NCBI GenBank assembly: GCA_905221605.1
Contig: CAJNDS010002208.1
Span: forward strand, 409,688-473,687
Direction of reading: 5' to 3'
From: Symbiodinium natans
Lineage: Eukaryota; Sar; Dinophyceae; Suessiales; Symbiodiniaceae
Length of the DNA: 64,000 bases
Part shown: positions 35,413-45,066 of the stretch, piece after piece
How the letters are laid out: every line of letters begins with the position of its first letter
Position numbering within the stretch: position 1 is the first letter of the stretch
The notes under the pieces: generated by a model
The model's input: the letters and a program-made list of their open reading frames with translations, nothing else
Databases searched by the model: none
What the model was told of the DNA's origin: nothing
Made by a program: the position numbers and the translations under genes

Positions 35413-37829
35413 CCTACCAGTACGACTCCGTGGCTGAGGGGCCCTGGAAGCACGTGGGCTCCATGGCCACCAGCTCCAGGTTCAGGGAGCCTGCGGTCCT
35501 GAGCTCAGGACCGCATGATGGGAGCCTTTCAGGGAAGGAGGGTGGGGGTTTTTTGGGTACTAAGCCTGCAAGGCTCCGCAGAGTTCGGAGCTTGAGTCCC
35601 TGTGAGCTACGTCAGCGATAATTCAGTGCCCAAGATTCTGTTTCATAAGGTCCTCGAAGACGTCGAGGTTCACCTGCCGAAGTATGGACCGAATGAGGGC
35701 ACGGGAGACTAACAGCAATGAAGTTCGAGAAGAGCTGGAGCATGCTGAGACGTCGCACCCCCACATGTGCACGCTTCCCTGAACCCTGAGGACCCCTTTA
35801 GACGGCCCTCGCTATCCGGCCGCGCCTCCTTGTCATCAAACCTGGGGCGCACCGAGCTCGGAACAGGGCTGCAGAACCCAACTTACTGCAAGTGATATCT
35901 AAATACTTGCAAACGCATGTATGAACGCATGTATGATACGCAATCTGAATTAGTTCTGTCCAATGAAGGTGTGTCTTCCATGCGCAAGCTTCGACAGCAT
36001 CACAACACCCTAAATCCCCAAGCCGAAACAACGACCCATCTAAACATCACCACCAAGGTCGCGACGCCAATGGCTGGTGAATGCCCTGCTCCGCCTCCTC
36101 AGGAGGGTTTTTTGTCAAGGTTTTGGGCACGAGTTGGGGACGCCCAGCTCCTTCCCCGTAACTTACACAGGGAAATCGGGGCAGACGACCTGCAACGCAC
36201 CAAGCTCGGCTTCTTGACGCTCGCAATCCAGACAACTTCTAACTGCAACATCCTATAACTAGCCTACAGCATCCTAGAACCCGAAGAATGACCCTAAACC
36301 CAAGCTTCCTAACTCCAGACGGACGCTACCTTGGAGCATGACAACTCGAGGAGCCCTGGATGAATGGCCTGCACGAGCTTATCCTCGTACTTCAAGGAAT
36401 AGCACGTCTTTTCTTTGCCTGGACCATGGCGCTGCAGCACTTTAATCGCAGTGTGCAGTGGCTGCAATGGCTGCAAAGGCCCACGTAGTCATGCCTGCCA
36501 AAGCCTGCAACCCCAAACCTCCCCAAGAAAATCACAGGTACCTACACTGTTACATGCTACTCCTGTGCTTGCGGCCGATGTTGCATGCTGCTGCACGCCT
36601 AAACCACCCACATCCCCCCAAACAAAAAGATACCGAAATCGTCAGCCCTACACATTCCAAAACCCCCTGAAAACCTGTCCAGCCGCCTAGGGAAGGGTCT
36701 GACTCCGTCACAGGCCAGCCAGTGTAGAGCATGCAGGACCTGGACTCAGCACGAGCTACAGAGCTACGGAGAGTGCTAGAATTAACCCGAAAACCACCAA
36801 CACAGCCTGAGACAAAAGTTACAGAGGCTGAGCCGGGCGGGGGGGGAGGGTTTCAGCGATTTGGGGTTCAGGGCGGGAAGTCCTGCAGTGTGTTGTTGCG
36901 GAGTTATGGTTTGTACTTTGCTGTGGAGGCAAACCCAACTTGGGGCAACTCCTGCTACTCCCAACGGCTCAAGTGCAACGTGGCGAAACAGTAGGAAGCC
37001 GGCTTTGCTTCGACATCCCATGCAAAGCCTGGACGAGGGAAACAGGGGCCATCTTGGGGATGGATTCACGAGAGCAGTCCCGAGCTCTGCACAGAGTACA
37101 CTGACACCACACATGCTGGGCCCGCCCAGCTGCTTTCCACTTGCGGCACTGGCAGCATATGGCATATGTAGCTCAGAGCTTCAGCTCACGACTTTCCAAT
37201 CCACGCCTTTCCAATCCTAGTAGCAATCCTGATCCCAGATCATACTCAAAGCCCACACGCCTGTGCAAGATGTGAAGGAAGGATCTTTCCGATTCTGCTC
37301 AATGCGCTCGTGACACGCAGATTGGCCTGGAAAGCAGACCAAGATCATGGGTCGAGTCTGACTCGAGTCTAAAGATTCTCGGGCAACATGAGCTCTTCGA
37401 CATCCTGCGGCCAAGGCAGATGGGCCGTTCAACCAGTGGGAAGACACGTCCACAAATATTGCACCGGAATACTGAGCAAAGCCTCCAGATATGGATGACT
37501 ATTCACTATTCGGAGGGGGCGCGCGCTCGGAGGCGCACTCTCCCGTGATGCTCAAAGACCGTTAAGCCTCCTTACTGTTTTGGCCTGGGACGCAGCAGTC
37601 CTTGAACCCACAGCTTCAAAACTCGGAAAGCATACGGTCATTCACGGCTGATCCCATTTTCCAAACTTAACACATCGCAACCCCGATTGAAGCCCCTAAA
37701 CCCCGTGACGGCTGCTGCAGGGCCAAAGTGTGGCCGAGCCACACGCGCTGGCCGACGCCGCATCCGTGCCCGCTTCCGGAACAACACCCTGGCCGACGCA
37801 AGGGCCTGAGGCAGATAAAGAGTTTGAGA

Positions 37830-37852
37830 GGGGGGGGGAGGGGGGGGGAGGG
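37830..37852 (+). repeat. G9-A tandem tract
   Basis: GAG followed by two units of nine G plus A and a further GGG. Confidence 0.85.
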
Positions 37853-38260
37853 TTTTCGGGCTTAGCGAGTTTACGTAGTTGCGAGGTTGCATGGAAACAT
37901 CATGACGTGACAATATTCCTCGATATAGTGCTTGCGAGGTTCAAAGACTTCCGGGGGCCTCATATTCCCATCAATGTAAAGCGATACAAGAAAATGCCGG
38001 CTAGAGTGAAAAGAAAGACAGCCTAGCGGAGGAACAATGACAAGACTCCGAGATCAAGCCCGTCACTGCTGAAGACCCTGTAGGGCTCTCAGACCGATTA
38101 GGTCATTTAGCGCAGCTAGGCCGGAGTGTGAGATTCAAAGCTACACAAAAAAAGACCTCCCTTAGGCCCTGGAGCAACCATGGCTCTTGGCCTTGTCCGA
38201 TGAGCCCCTGCAAAGCTTCCGCAGAGGCCGGCTCGTCACCATTCTGCGCGCAGGGGTCTT

Positions 38261-38287
38261 GTGGAATCTGTGGAATCTGTGGAATAG
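38261..38287. repeat. 9-bp tandem repeat, three copies
   Basis: GTGGAATCT, GTGGAATCT, GTGGAATAG in direct succession. In frame it would encode WNL or, antisense, FHR repeats. Confidence 0.85.
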
Positions 38288-38445
38288 CGGTAAAGCAGCT
38301 GTTGGGAACGGCTTCGTGAACAACACTCCTGGGCTGAAAAGCGCAATAGGCTCTACTTTTGCCAGGCGGTCAGAGCTTGCCTTAGCGATCATACTGTATA
38401 GTATAGAAGCCCTGACACAAGCCTGAGGGTGTAAAACAGACCCTC

Positions 38446-38640
38446 TTAGCAGCTTGTGTCGATTGTGCGGTTGTTCATGTCCAAACACGACGGGGTGCAC
38501 TGAAACCCATTCTTGCAGAAAGCGGAAACTGGATCCCAGCCACCACAGGCACATCGTGCATGGTCAAGGTTCGCCTGCTCCGCCAACACGTCTTTGCAGT
38601 TTGCAGGGTCTACCTGGCCAGGACACGACACACAGACTGG
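38446..38640 (-). CDS. Cysteine-rich C-terminal exon, probably secreted or luminal
   Basis: The minus-strand frame ends at TAA (38446-38448) and encodes a cysteine-rich tail: CVSCPGQVDPANCKDVL, then CACGGWDPVSAFCKNGFQC, then CTPSC and a final CLDMNN...SC. Nine or ten cysteines in 62 residues with regular spacing suggest disulphide-bonded extracellular or luminal modules. I do not recognise a named family. The upstream boundary is unclear; AG sites occur near 38650-38660. The opposite strand is also open but lacks this regularity. Confidence 0.4.
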   Translation of the reverse strand, partial: PVCVSCPGQVDPANCKDVLAEQANLDHARCACGGWDPVSAFCKNGFQCTPSCLDMNNRTIDTSC

Positions 38641-38769
38641 ACTTAGACTCCTTGGCCTTGGTAACTCTTGAATTGAAGCTGCCCGAAGCGACGGACTGTG
38701 CGGGTGCTTCCTTCAAAACATAATCATGCCACGCAACTCTTCGAAAGAATGAAGGATGTCTGGTCTCAC

Positions 38770-38850
38770 CAATTTGACATCATTGGCAATCACACAAAGG
38801 TGGCCTGACACATCCACCGCAGCAGCTGGTGCCCAGCCATGCCGGGATGT
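38770..38850 (-). CDS. Possible exon upstream of the cysteine-rich exon
   Basis: A minus-strand frame encoding AAAVDVSGHLCVIANDVKL ends at a canonical donor, AAATTG|GTGAGA (exon end 38770). The VDxSGxLxVIxxD pattern is reminiscent of a beta-propeller blade, but one blade is not diagnostic. It probably belongs to the same gene as the cysteine-rich exon 130 bases downstream. Confidence 0.28.
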
Positions 38851-38869
38851 TCCTGACTCCGTTTCGGGA

Positions 38870-40989
38870 TTAGTCTTTTGTTGCCGCTTCGAGTTCTGCC
38901 CAAGTCACTCACGAGCCCAGAAGGCGAACTACACCCTAAACTATCCTAAACTGCTAGATTGGGACCCGTTGTTGCCCACCGCCCCCCAACCTTAAAAGGA
39001 ATTCGAGATCTACCGCACTCGATGCACCTACGCGTACCATCTTCCTTAGCTGTCTTTGGAGATTTTGCCCAGAATCTGCAATCGAGAGAAGGTTGCCAGA
39101 GATAGACCCACATCATGCCTGGTTTTTTTGCCTCAGCCTCACACATTCTGGGTGTGGGAGTGGCCTCAGGTCTAGGGGGGATATGCCTTCAAAGTTCCAC
39201 CTGGATCCTCAAGTTGCAGGGTACTGCTGGTTGAGGAGGTACGTAGCTTTGTTTCGACCGCTCTCATGGATGTGGCCAAAAAGCCGTCACCGTGGTGTCT
39301 TTCTCGAGCTTGGCGGCCACCTCAATGGCAGAGGGATGAAGCAGGGCCAAGGCCAATGCTTCAGGATGCAAACTTTCTCCCATTTTCTGATGCTATCCTT
39401 GTACATCAACGGGCTCGCACTCGCGCAAGGCTGCAAGGCTTCAACTTGTTCGCTGTAGGCGAAGTCCTGAAAACAATCACAAACCCCTCTCAAATCCTAA
39501 AACCCCTTTGAAAGTCCCACAAACTCTTGACCCCTGGAGACAAGGTCCCCCGCCACAGCCGCAGGGCCGGTGCCACAAGCCCCGAAGTGCAACCTGTCTC
39601 ACCAAGCGTTGGATTTGGGATTTAGGGCCACCAGGGTCACAGCGTTGCAACGGCTGCCACAAAAGACCACACACGCTATCACTACATCCCCGGCACCAAG
39701 GGCTGCGCCTCAGCTGCGGCTCCGCGACGGCTGGCAGGGAAGAGTTGTGCCGTGGCTTGGGTCGAGTGTTCCGAGTGTTCCGGGCTCTGGGCAGTAGAAA
39801 AACTAGGTGCAAGATGCCCCCCCAGCTGCGGCTTTTTCAGGGAGGATCCGGGCACTAGAAGATCTTGAGATGGAGGGCCCCCCCCGAGCTTTCGGAGACC
39901 ACAGACCCGACCTGTTGCAACGGAAACTGCCGTCAGCGGCCGCGCACAGCCAGACCCTACCTGCCGGGGGTGCTTAGGTCGAGCTTTTTTCACTGGGATG
40001 GGAGTCTACCACATTCGCTGGAGTTCTTTCGCACAAACGTCGGATGGCGTAAGGTCACCATCCATTGTTCTCATCTCCCGGAGGCTTTCGGTACAGACGA
40101 GGATTCGCGTGCTGCCGGGTTCTCAGCTCGCTGGGAAATGTGCAAGAACATGTCTCGGCTAGATGCCACTGCGGATCCCAGCTCCCTACTGTTTGCCAGA
40201 GACCTCCACTTTGCTCAGTCTTCAGCAGTCTCCCAGTCGCCTGAAGCGTTGGTAGCGGCACCGCCTGGGTTCGGGTCAAAGGAAAAAGCGGTTGTCGGCA
40301 AATGCTGCCCATGAAACTATTGACAGGTGGCTGTTTTGCGAGATTCCTTCTTTCGCCAGAGCATACCACTTTGTTCCAGAGCGTTTTTGTAGGAGATCAC
40401 ACGATAGCAACCCTTCTAGTCTATGCCGGTGCTCCTGGTCGCTAAAATCTTGTATCCCAGTACCTCTCCACTGCTGGGGTGGGTGGGAGTCGTGGAGAAG
40501 CAGCCCAAGCAACCGTTCGTCTAGAAGTTGACGAAACGGCTGATGCAAGATTCTCGAAAGCACACAGCACGGGGCTGCGCTACCTAAACTTTATGAACTT
40601 GTAGAGTCAGCCCTGAATTAAAACACCTAGGATCAAGTAGCCTCAAACCCCCCCCCCCTCCTCCCGCACACGAAGTTCCTCAACCTCAACTCCTCCCCCG
40701 AACGAGGCCCAGGGCACCGGGGCCACCGTAGTCACAGCAGGCACCTGCAGGGTTTTAGTTGAGAAATGACAGAGCCCCCACTGCGATGCTTCAAGCTTCT
40801 GATGAAACTTTGCCGGTCCCTGGGGTTTTGGGGCTCAGCTGCTTTGCGTTCTTTTGAAAGGTATAAAGCCATAAGGCTGCTAGAAGATTTGATCCGGCCT
40901 TTGCGGAAAACACGAACACCGACGCCGACGTGCAAAGAAACCCTGAGCTGTCAGTGAGCTGAGAATGAACACTCCTGTGCAAGTTGAAG
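38870..40989. other. No gene recognised
   Basis: No conserved motif was found. Overlapping frames at 39477-39858 and 39865-40369 are open on both strands and cannot be ranked. Confidence 0.3.
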
Positions 40990-41104
40990 CCAAATCCCGA
41001 AAGGACTGCTTGAGCTGCTTGGTTCCGTTCCAGGTGCCAAAGAATGACCCAGCCTCGATGGGGGCCACAGCCGCTGCCGTGGTGGTGTCCTGAAAGACCG
41101 TCAC
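40990..41104 (-). CDS. Possible internal exon, unknown
   Basis: On the minus strand a long pyrimidine tract (TCTTTCTTTCTC..., ending TTTTTCAG) immediately precedes 41104 and makes a strong acceptor. The following frame reads VTVFQDTTTAAAVAPIEAGS and continues FFGTWNGTKQLKQ. The donor was not fixed. The residues between about 41110 and 41390 upstream include the PAAQ repeat, which may belong to a preceding exon of the same gene. Confidence 0.33.
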
Positions 41105-41391
41105 CTGAAAAACGTGGCCGCATGGCGGCGCAGCAAAATAATAGAGAAAGAAAGACTTGCGACGTCAATCCCATTCAAGGGACTCAAACATCTTCGCTGG
41201 ACCCTCCCTGGCGCCTCTAGGCCAGGCAGTCCCCCATTCTGCGTTACGGGCTGCGGCTGCACCGCAGGCTGCGCCGCAGGCTGCGCAGCGGGCTGCGCCG
41301 CGGGCTGCGCCGCGGGCTGCGCCGCGGGCTGCGCAGCGGGCTGCGCCGGCGAGGGTGCTGAGGTTGCGGCCTGGCAACATCCGCTCGTCAC
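41101..41391 (-). CDS. Possible exon encoding a Pro-Ala-Ala-Gln repeat linker
   Basis: This minus-strand frame carries about eight tandem copies of PAAQ (DNA repeat 41255-41350), followed by PVTQNGGLPGLEAPG. Such repeats form extended flexible linkers in known proteins. The plus strand would read Cys-Ala-Gly repeats, which are much less typical. No start or splice donor is fixed, so this may be coding or simply a minisatellite. Confidence 0.27.
   Translation of the reverse strand: MTSGCCQAATSAPSPAQPAAQPAAQPAAQPAAQPAAQPAAQPAVQPQPVTQNGGLPGLEAPGRVQRRCLSPLNGIDVASLSFSIILLRRHAATFFR
41255..41350. repeat. 12-bp minisatellite, eight copies
   Basis: Eight consecutive 12-base units of consensus GGCTGCGCCGCG run from 41255 to 41350. 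Changes are confined to a few positions (CCGCA, CAGCG and CCGGC variants). The unit length is a multiple of three, so any reading frame is kept open. Confidence 0.95.
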
Positions 41392-43520
41392 TTCGTTTCA
41401 GTGCACACGACTTTCGGGCTTGTAATTAGGAGACTTTGCCGCGCTTGGCGACTTATAGCAGCCCGTGCTCTCATCTCAACACCATGCGAGCCCATCTGAC
41501 TCCACTGGCAACTCAAACGGGACATCCGCAGCATGTCCATCGAAAACATCGCTTTGAGTGCTCATGTTGGAGAGGTACAGTGCGTTTGTATCCCGAATGG
41601 TTGGAGCGTAGCTGAACACTCTCGGTGGCACCTCCATCAGAGGGGGATCGCTTCCGAGCTGGCCTGTCAGCTGCACCCCCTGTTTTGCCCTAAACCCCCC
41701 CGGCAGACTAGAACTCTGACCCTTAAGGCCTCTAAGGCTGGGCTGCTCTTAGCTGAGATTAGGATAAAGACTTCGTCGCTCAACGCTCGGCTTCCGGTGG
41801 GCCTGTTCCTTGTGCATACCTTTTTGTTATGAAGCCTGGGTGAGTCTAGCTGGTACCTAAAATCATCAGATTCGCCGCTGCGGCGCAAGACGAACAGGAA
41901 CAGCAAACACTGAGAGAAACAGCACATGAGTAGCACGACATAGTATTGCTGATCGCGGGTAGCTGCCATCAAACCAAGAGGCGCCCCGCAACAGTTTACA
42001 ATATTCCCAAGACTTGGAGTCCGTGGAGTGAGCGACTGAACTTTCAAGTAGTGATACTAACAGAAAGGTCTATAGCCTTGGCAAAGAGTCCGTAGTGGTG
42101 GGTCGTTCAGAACTTGGCTGAGGATAGATGCCTTCCAGATCAGCCATGTCGTCGCTGAGCCGTGGCATCACCTGGTCTTGCGGGCAGTTGTTCGCAAATG
42201 AAGCGAACCCACCCTAAACCTCTTTCCTATACCACTACCCTGTGCCCTAAAGCGCTTACACGGGGGAAGCTAGACTGACGTTGTCGCCTGGGCATTGACA
42301 TGCCGCGAGGCTTGGAACTAGAAAGCTCAGCTTCCCCCAACCCCAGCAACTAAAGTCCAAGAAAAGTTGCCAAGAACGGGGAATGACCACACCCTGTCCT
42401 TGCCAGCCCAGTCGCGGGCGCCGTGCTCTTGACAGAGCCTCCGACAGATGGCGCCGCCTAGCGCAACCGGCCAAAGCAAAAAAAACTGAAATCCATTAGT
42501 CTCCTGAGCTCCAACATATCATATGAAGAGTTGCTGAATGTAAAATCAACAGAGTACCATGAATTAAGTTCATACCATGTGCGTACTACTCTCTGAATAT
42601 ACTCTAGATATACTTTTGAATAACGTCGTTTTCCAATGATCCCCCAGGCCTTTCGGCCCTGCAAAATCGTCGCTTCAGGCTGCCCCTCAATGCCCCACTG
42701 AACCATTTCCCCTGAGTGGCAGAGGACCCAAGATGCATCAAGCCCAGGCAAGAAAGTCTTTTGTGAGATGTGGGCCTCAGCCCTGCAAGTCTCTTACCTT
42801 TTCCCAGAATGCTCAAGCCATTGCAGGGAGTTGCTGCACGCCAGCTTAGAGTTCCTCTCTGCAACCCAAGAAGGCTAAGTAGACACCGTTCCCAAGCAAA
42901 GCCCAAAGTACAAGGACAACTTGATGACAACACCAGCACTCGGAGACTGCCTCGGGGGCTGGTGCGGGTGAGGCAGGCACTGAAGCCGGCGCTGAGGAAG
43001 ACTCCGCTCCAAACATGACTGCAGGCCTGAGCTGGAGGTTTGTCCCAGAGGACTTGTTCTGCTTCGTCTCTTTGGTGGGCTTGGGATGCTTTAGGGCTTG
43101 AACATGGTGCGTGGGCCCGTCGGATGCGCTCAAGGTTGGCAGGGCCTGTCGCGGGCGCATATGTTTACCGAGCTGGAGAACCTTCTAGCCACTCGAGTCT
43201 GGAGCCTTGCATCAGTTGCAGTTCCCGGGCGGCTTCCAACATCGGATGCAAGTTCATGTGCTGTGCTCTGATTGTTCAGGGTGAACCCGTAGCAGTTCGT
43301 CCGACACCTCGGCCCTGAAGCCTCGGCGAAGACTTCCGCGTTGACCCCACGCCATCATTCTATCCAGGCTGCTGCGCCGGCATGGGGTCCAGGGCAGCAT
43401 CCTGCCAGGTCACCATCCCATTTTCCAGGTGGCGGGAAGAGGAGATTTCGGGTTCAGGCTGGACCTGGCTTGAGAGCCAACAGCACATAATTGAATTCAG
43501 GGTGCTGAAAAACCCCCACC

Positions 43521-43570
<50 letters not shown>

Positions 43571-43772
43571 TCGCTTACCCAGATAGACGATCCGAGGAGC
43601 TCAGGTCCACCTGATATTGAAACCCCCAAAATATCCTCAAAGAGGGTTAAACCTCTGGTCTCTCTGTTTCAACTCTGACGGGTTGGGGCCTGCAACCGCC
43701 GACTTCGGGGCACCGCCCGCCACTCGGCGCCCTTGGCGAAGAGTGGCGCAGGGGGGAGGGGGAGGGAAGAAT
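41392..43772. other. No gene recognised; AT-rich patch and CA microsatellite
   Basis: An AT-rich patch at about 42480-42620 may mark an intron. A (CA)n microsatellite lies at 43522-43568. No defensible exon was found. Confidence 0.3.
43522..43568. repeat. CA microsatellite, about 23 units
   Basis: Uninterrupted CA repeat, the longest microsatellite in the window. Confidence 0.95.
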
Positions 43773-44378
43773 TCAGCAAGGTGAGCGACACTTGCCAGGA
43801 AAAATGGCTGCAGATCTCAGGAGAGGGATGTGGAAGTTAAGGTTCTCTGCCTCTCTGCGTGATGCGTGACGATCCCCTCTTCCCTGCCAACTTTGCCAAA
43901 GCGCATCGATGCCACCGAAGCCGAAGCTGGAGGAGGAGAGGCCCGGAGCGTCACAAAGGCCCGTGGTGCTGAGGCGGTCCTTGGATTCGATTCTGCACAA
44001 TGAGCCCGCTGGCCACTCAGTTTTAGAGCTTGCCCCCTGGATTTCGGTTGTCATGTTGCAGGGTCGGCAATGGCTTCCTCCGAGGACATAAACTTCCACA
44101 TCTCCACATCTCATCAAAGCAGTCTCCCCAGGTGCCGTTAATCCCCAGCTCCCCAGGTGCCGTCCAGGTTGCCGGGAGTTTTCTCGAGGAGCCGGCGAAG
44201 AGCCGTGCCGGGTCCGTGTTCCCCAACGAATCGAAAACCTGAAGGGGTCACTATTGGTGCCTTTTACCGGGGCAGAGAATCTATTGGTGCCGTTTACCGA
44301 GGCAGAGAATTCTACTGCGGGGTGCTCCAGTGACTTTATGCTTTCACCTCTTCCTCCAACTCTGATCAGGCTTGGCAT
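43773..44378 (-). CDS. Hypothetical ORF with duplicated decapeptide
   Basis: A 201-codon minus-strand frame (alternative start) ends at 43773. It contains the tandem decapeptide FSASVNGTNR / FSAPVKGTNS encoded by the 30-bp repeat at 44251-44310. No domain is recognised. The plus strand between 43909 and 44070 also reads as plausible protein (MPPKPKLEEERPGAS...), so strand assignment rests only on the minus-strand trend of the window. Confidence 0.2.
   Translation of the reverse strand: MPSLIRVGGRGESIKSLEHPAVEFSASVNGTNRFSAPVKGTNSDPFRFSIRWGTRTRHGSSPAPRENSRQPGRHLGSWGLTAPGETALMRCGDVEVYVLGGSHCRPCNMTTEIQGASSKTEWPAGSLCRIESKDRLSTTGLCDAPGLSSSSFGFGGIDALWQSWQGRGDRHASRREAENLNFHIPLLRSAAIFPGKCRSPC
44251..44310. 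repeat. 30-bp tandem duplication
   Basis: Two adjacent 30-base units beginning CTATTGGTGCC and ending GCAGAGAAT, with two mismatches. The length is a multiple of three and preserves the minus-strand frame. Confidence 0.9.
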
Positions 44379-44701
44379 TTACGACTGAGACGTCTCGAGG
44401 CAGCAGGAAGTGGAACTTAGACGAAGTACACCTGAACGTCCCTAAACACGAAAAGCCCCAAAAGCACGTCCACACGAGTCCTTCATGCTTGCGATCCATA
44501 AACCCGTGGGACAGATGAGGCGGATGCAACCCCGCATGAAACCCCTCTGAAGGGGGACATGAATGGTTTGGCCGATCACAGAGAAGCCAGGGCACGTAGC
44601 CCGCAGGCTTCGAGGACAGCCTTGGACACATGTCCGCACTCAATGGCAATTACAATGGGTGTTCGAGGAAGTTCGAAACTTTCGGCTTTAATCAGGAATT
44701 G

Positions 44702-44887
44702 TCACCCTCCTTTCCAGACCCTTCTGATGAAGGTTAAACAATTGCCACTCCGACCCGCCGATTTGTCGTGGCGTGTTGTTGTGCCAACGCGGAAACATAG
44801 GTATAACATGTGCTTTATGAAATCGGCGGAGCAGGCGATCAGGACACAGTACACTGCCGCACAGCGCAAATAGTGGAAGAAGCAGTC
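44702..44887 (-). CDS. Possible membrane-segment exon
   Basis: After an AG acceptor (TAGCTACAG|GAC, exon start 44887) the minus strand reads 61 codons to TGA at 44702. It begins DCFFHYLRCAAVYCVLIACS, followed by ADFIKHMLYLCFR. This is a plausible membrane helix followed by a basic tail. A second frame over the same bases is also hydrophobic, so the reading frame is uncertain. Function unknown. Confidence 0.25.
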   Translation of the reverse strand, partial: DCFFHYLRCAAVYCVLIACSADFIKHMLYLCFRVGTTTRHDKSAGRSGNCLTFIRRVWKGG

Positions 44888-45045
44888 CTGTAGCTATGCA
44901 AAGCCATGGGGCTGCGAGCAGGCCGTTGCTGAAGCTGTTCTTGCAGTCAGCCTGCCGGGGGCAACGGATAGTGTGCACCTCCGAACTGTGGATGCGTCAA
45001 CTTTCGCTACGGTGTCTCTAGGTCTTGCTTTTCTGTAGCGGCATG

Positions 45046-45066
45046 CAGCTTCCACAGTGGAAGCTG
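45046..45066. repeat. Perfect palindrome, 10-bp arms
   Basis: CAGCTTCCAC-A-GTGGAAGCTG: two 10-base arms around one base. It could extrude as a tight hairpin; no adjacent gene feature explains it. Confidence 0.85.

Larger units (their letters stand above)
34180..38445. other. No gene recognised; one low-GC segment with membrane-like frame
   Basis: Contains C-rich simple sequence (34261-34295), the compositionally odd segment 35240-35400, and a double G9-A tract at 37830-37852. A short 9-bp triplet repeat lies at 38261-38287. No exon chain was found. Confidence 0.3.
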
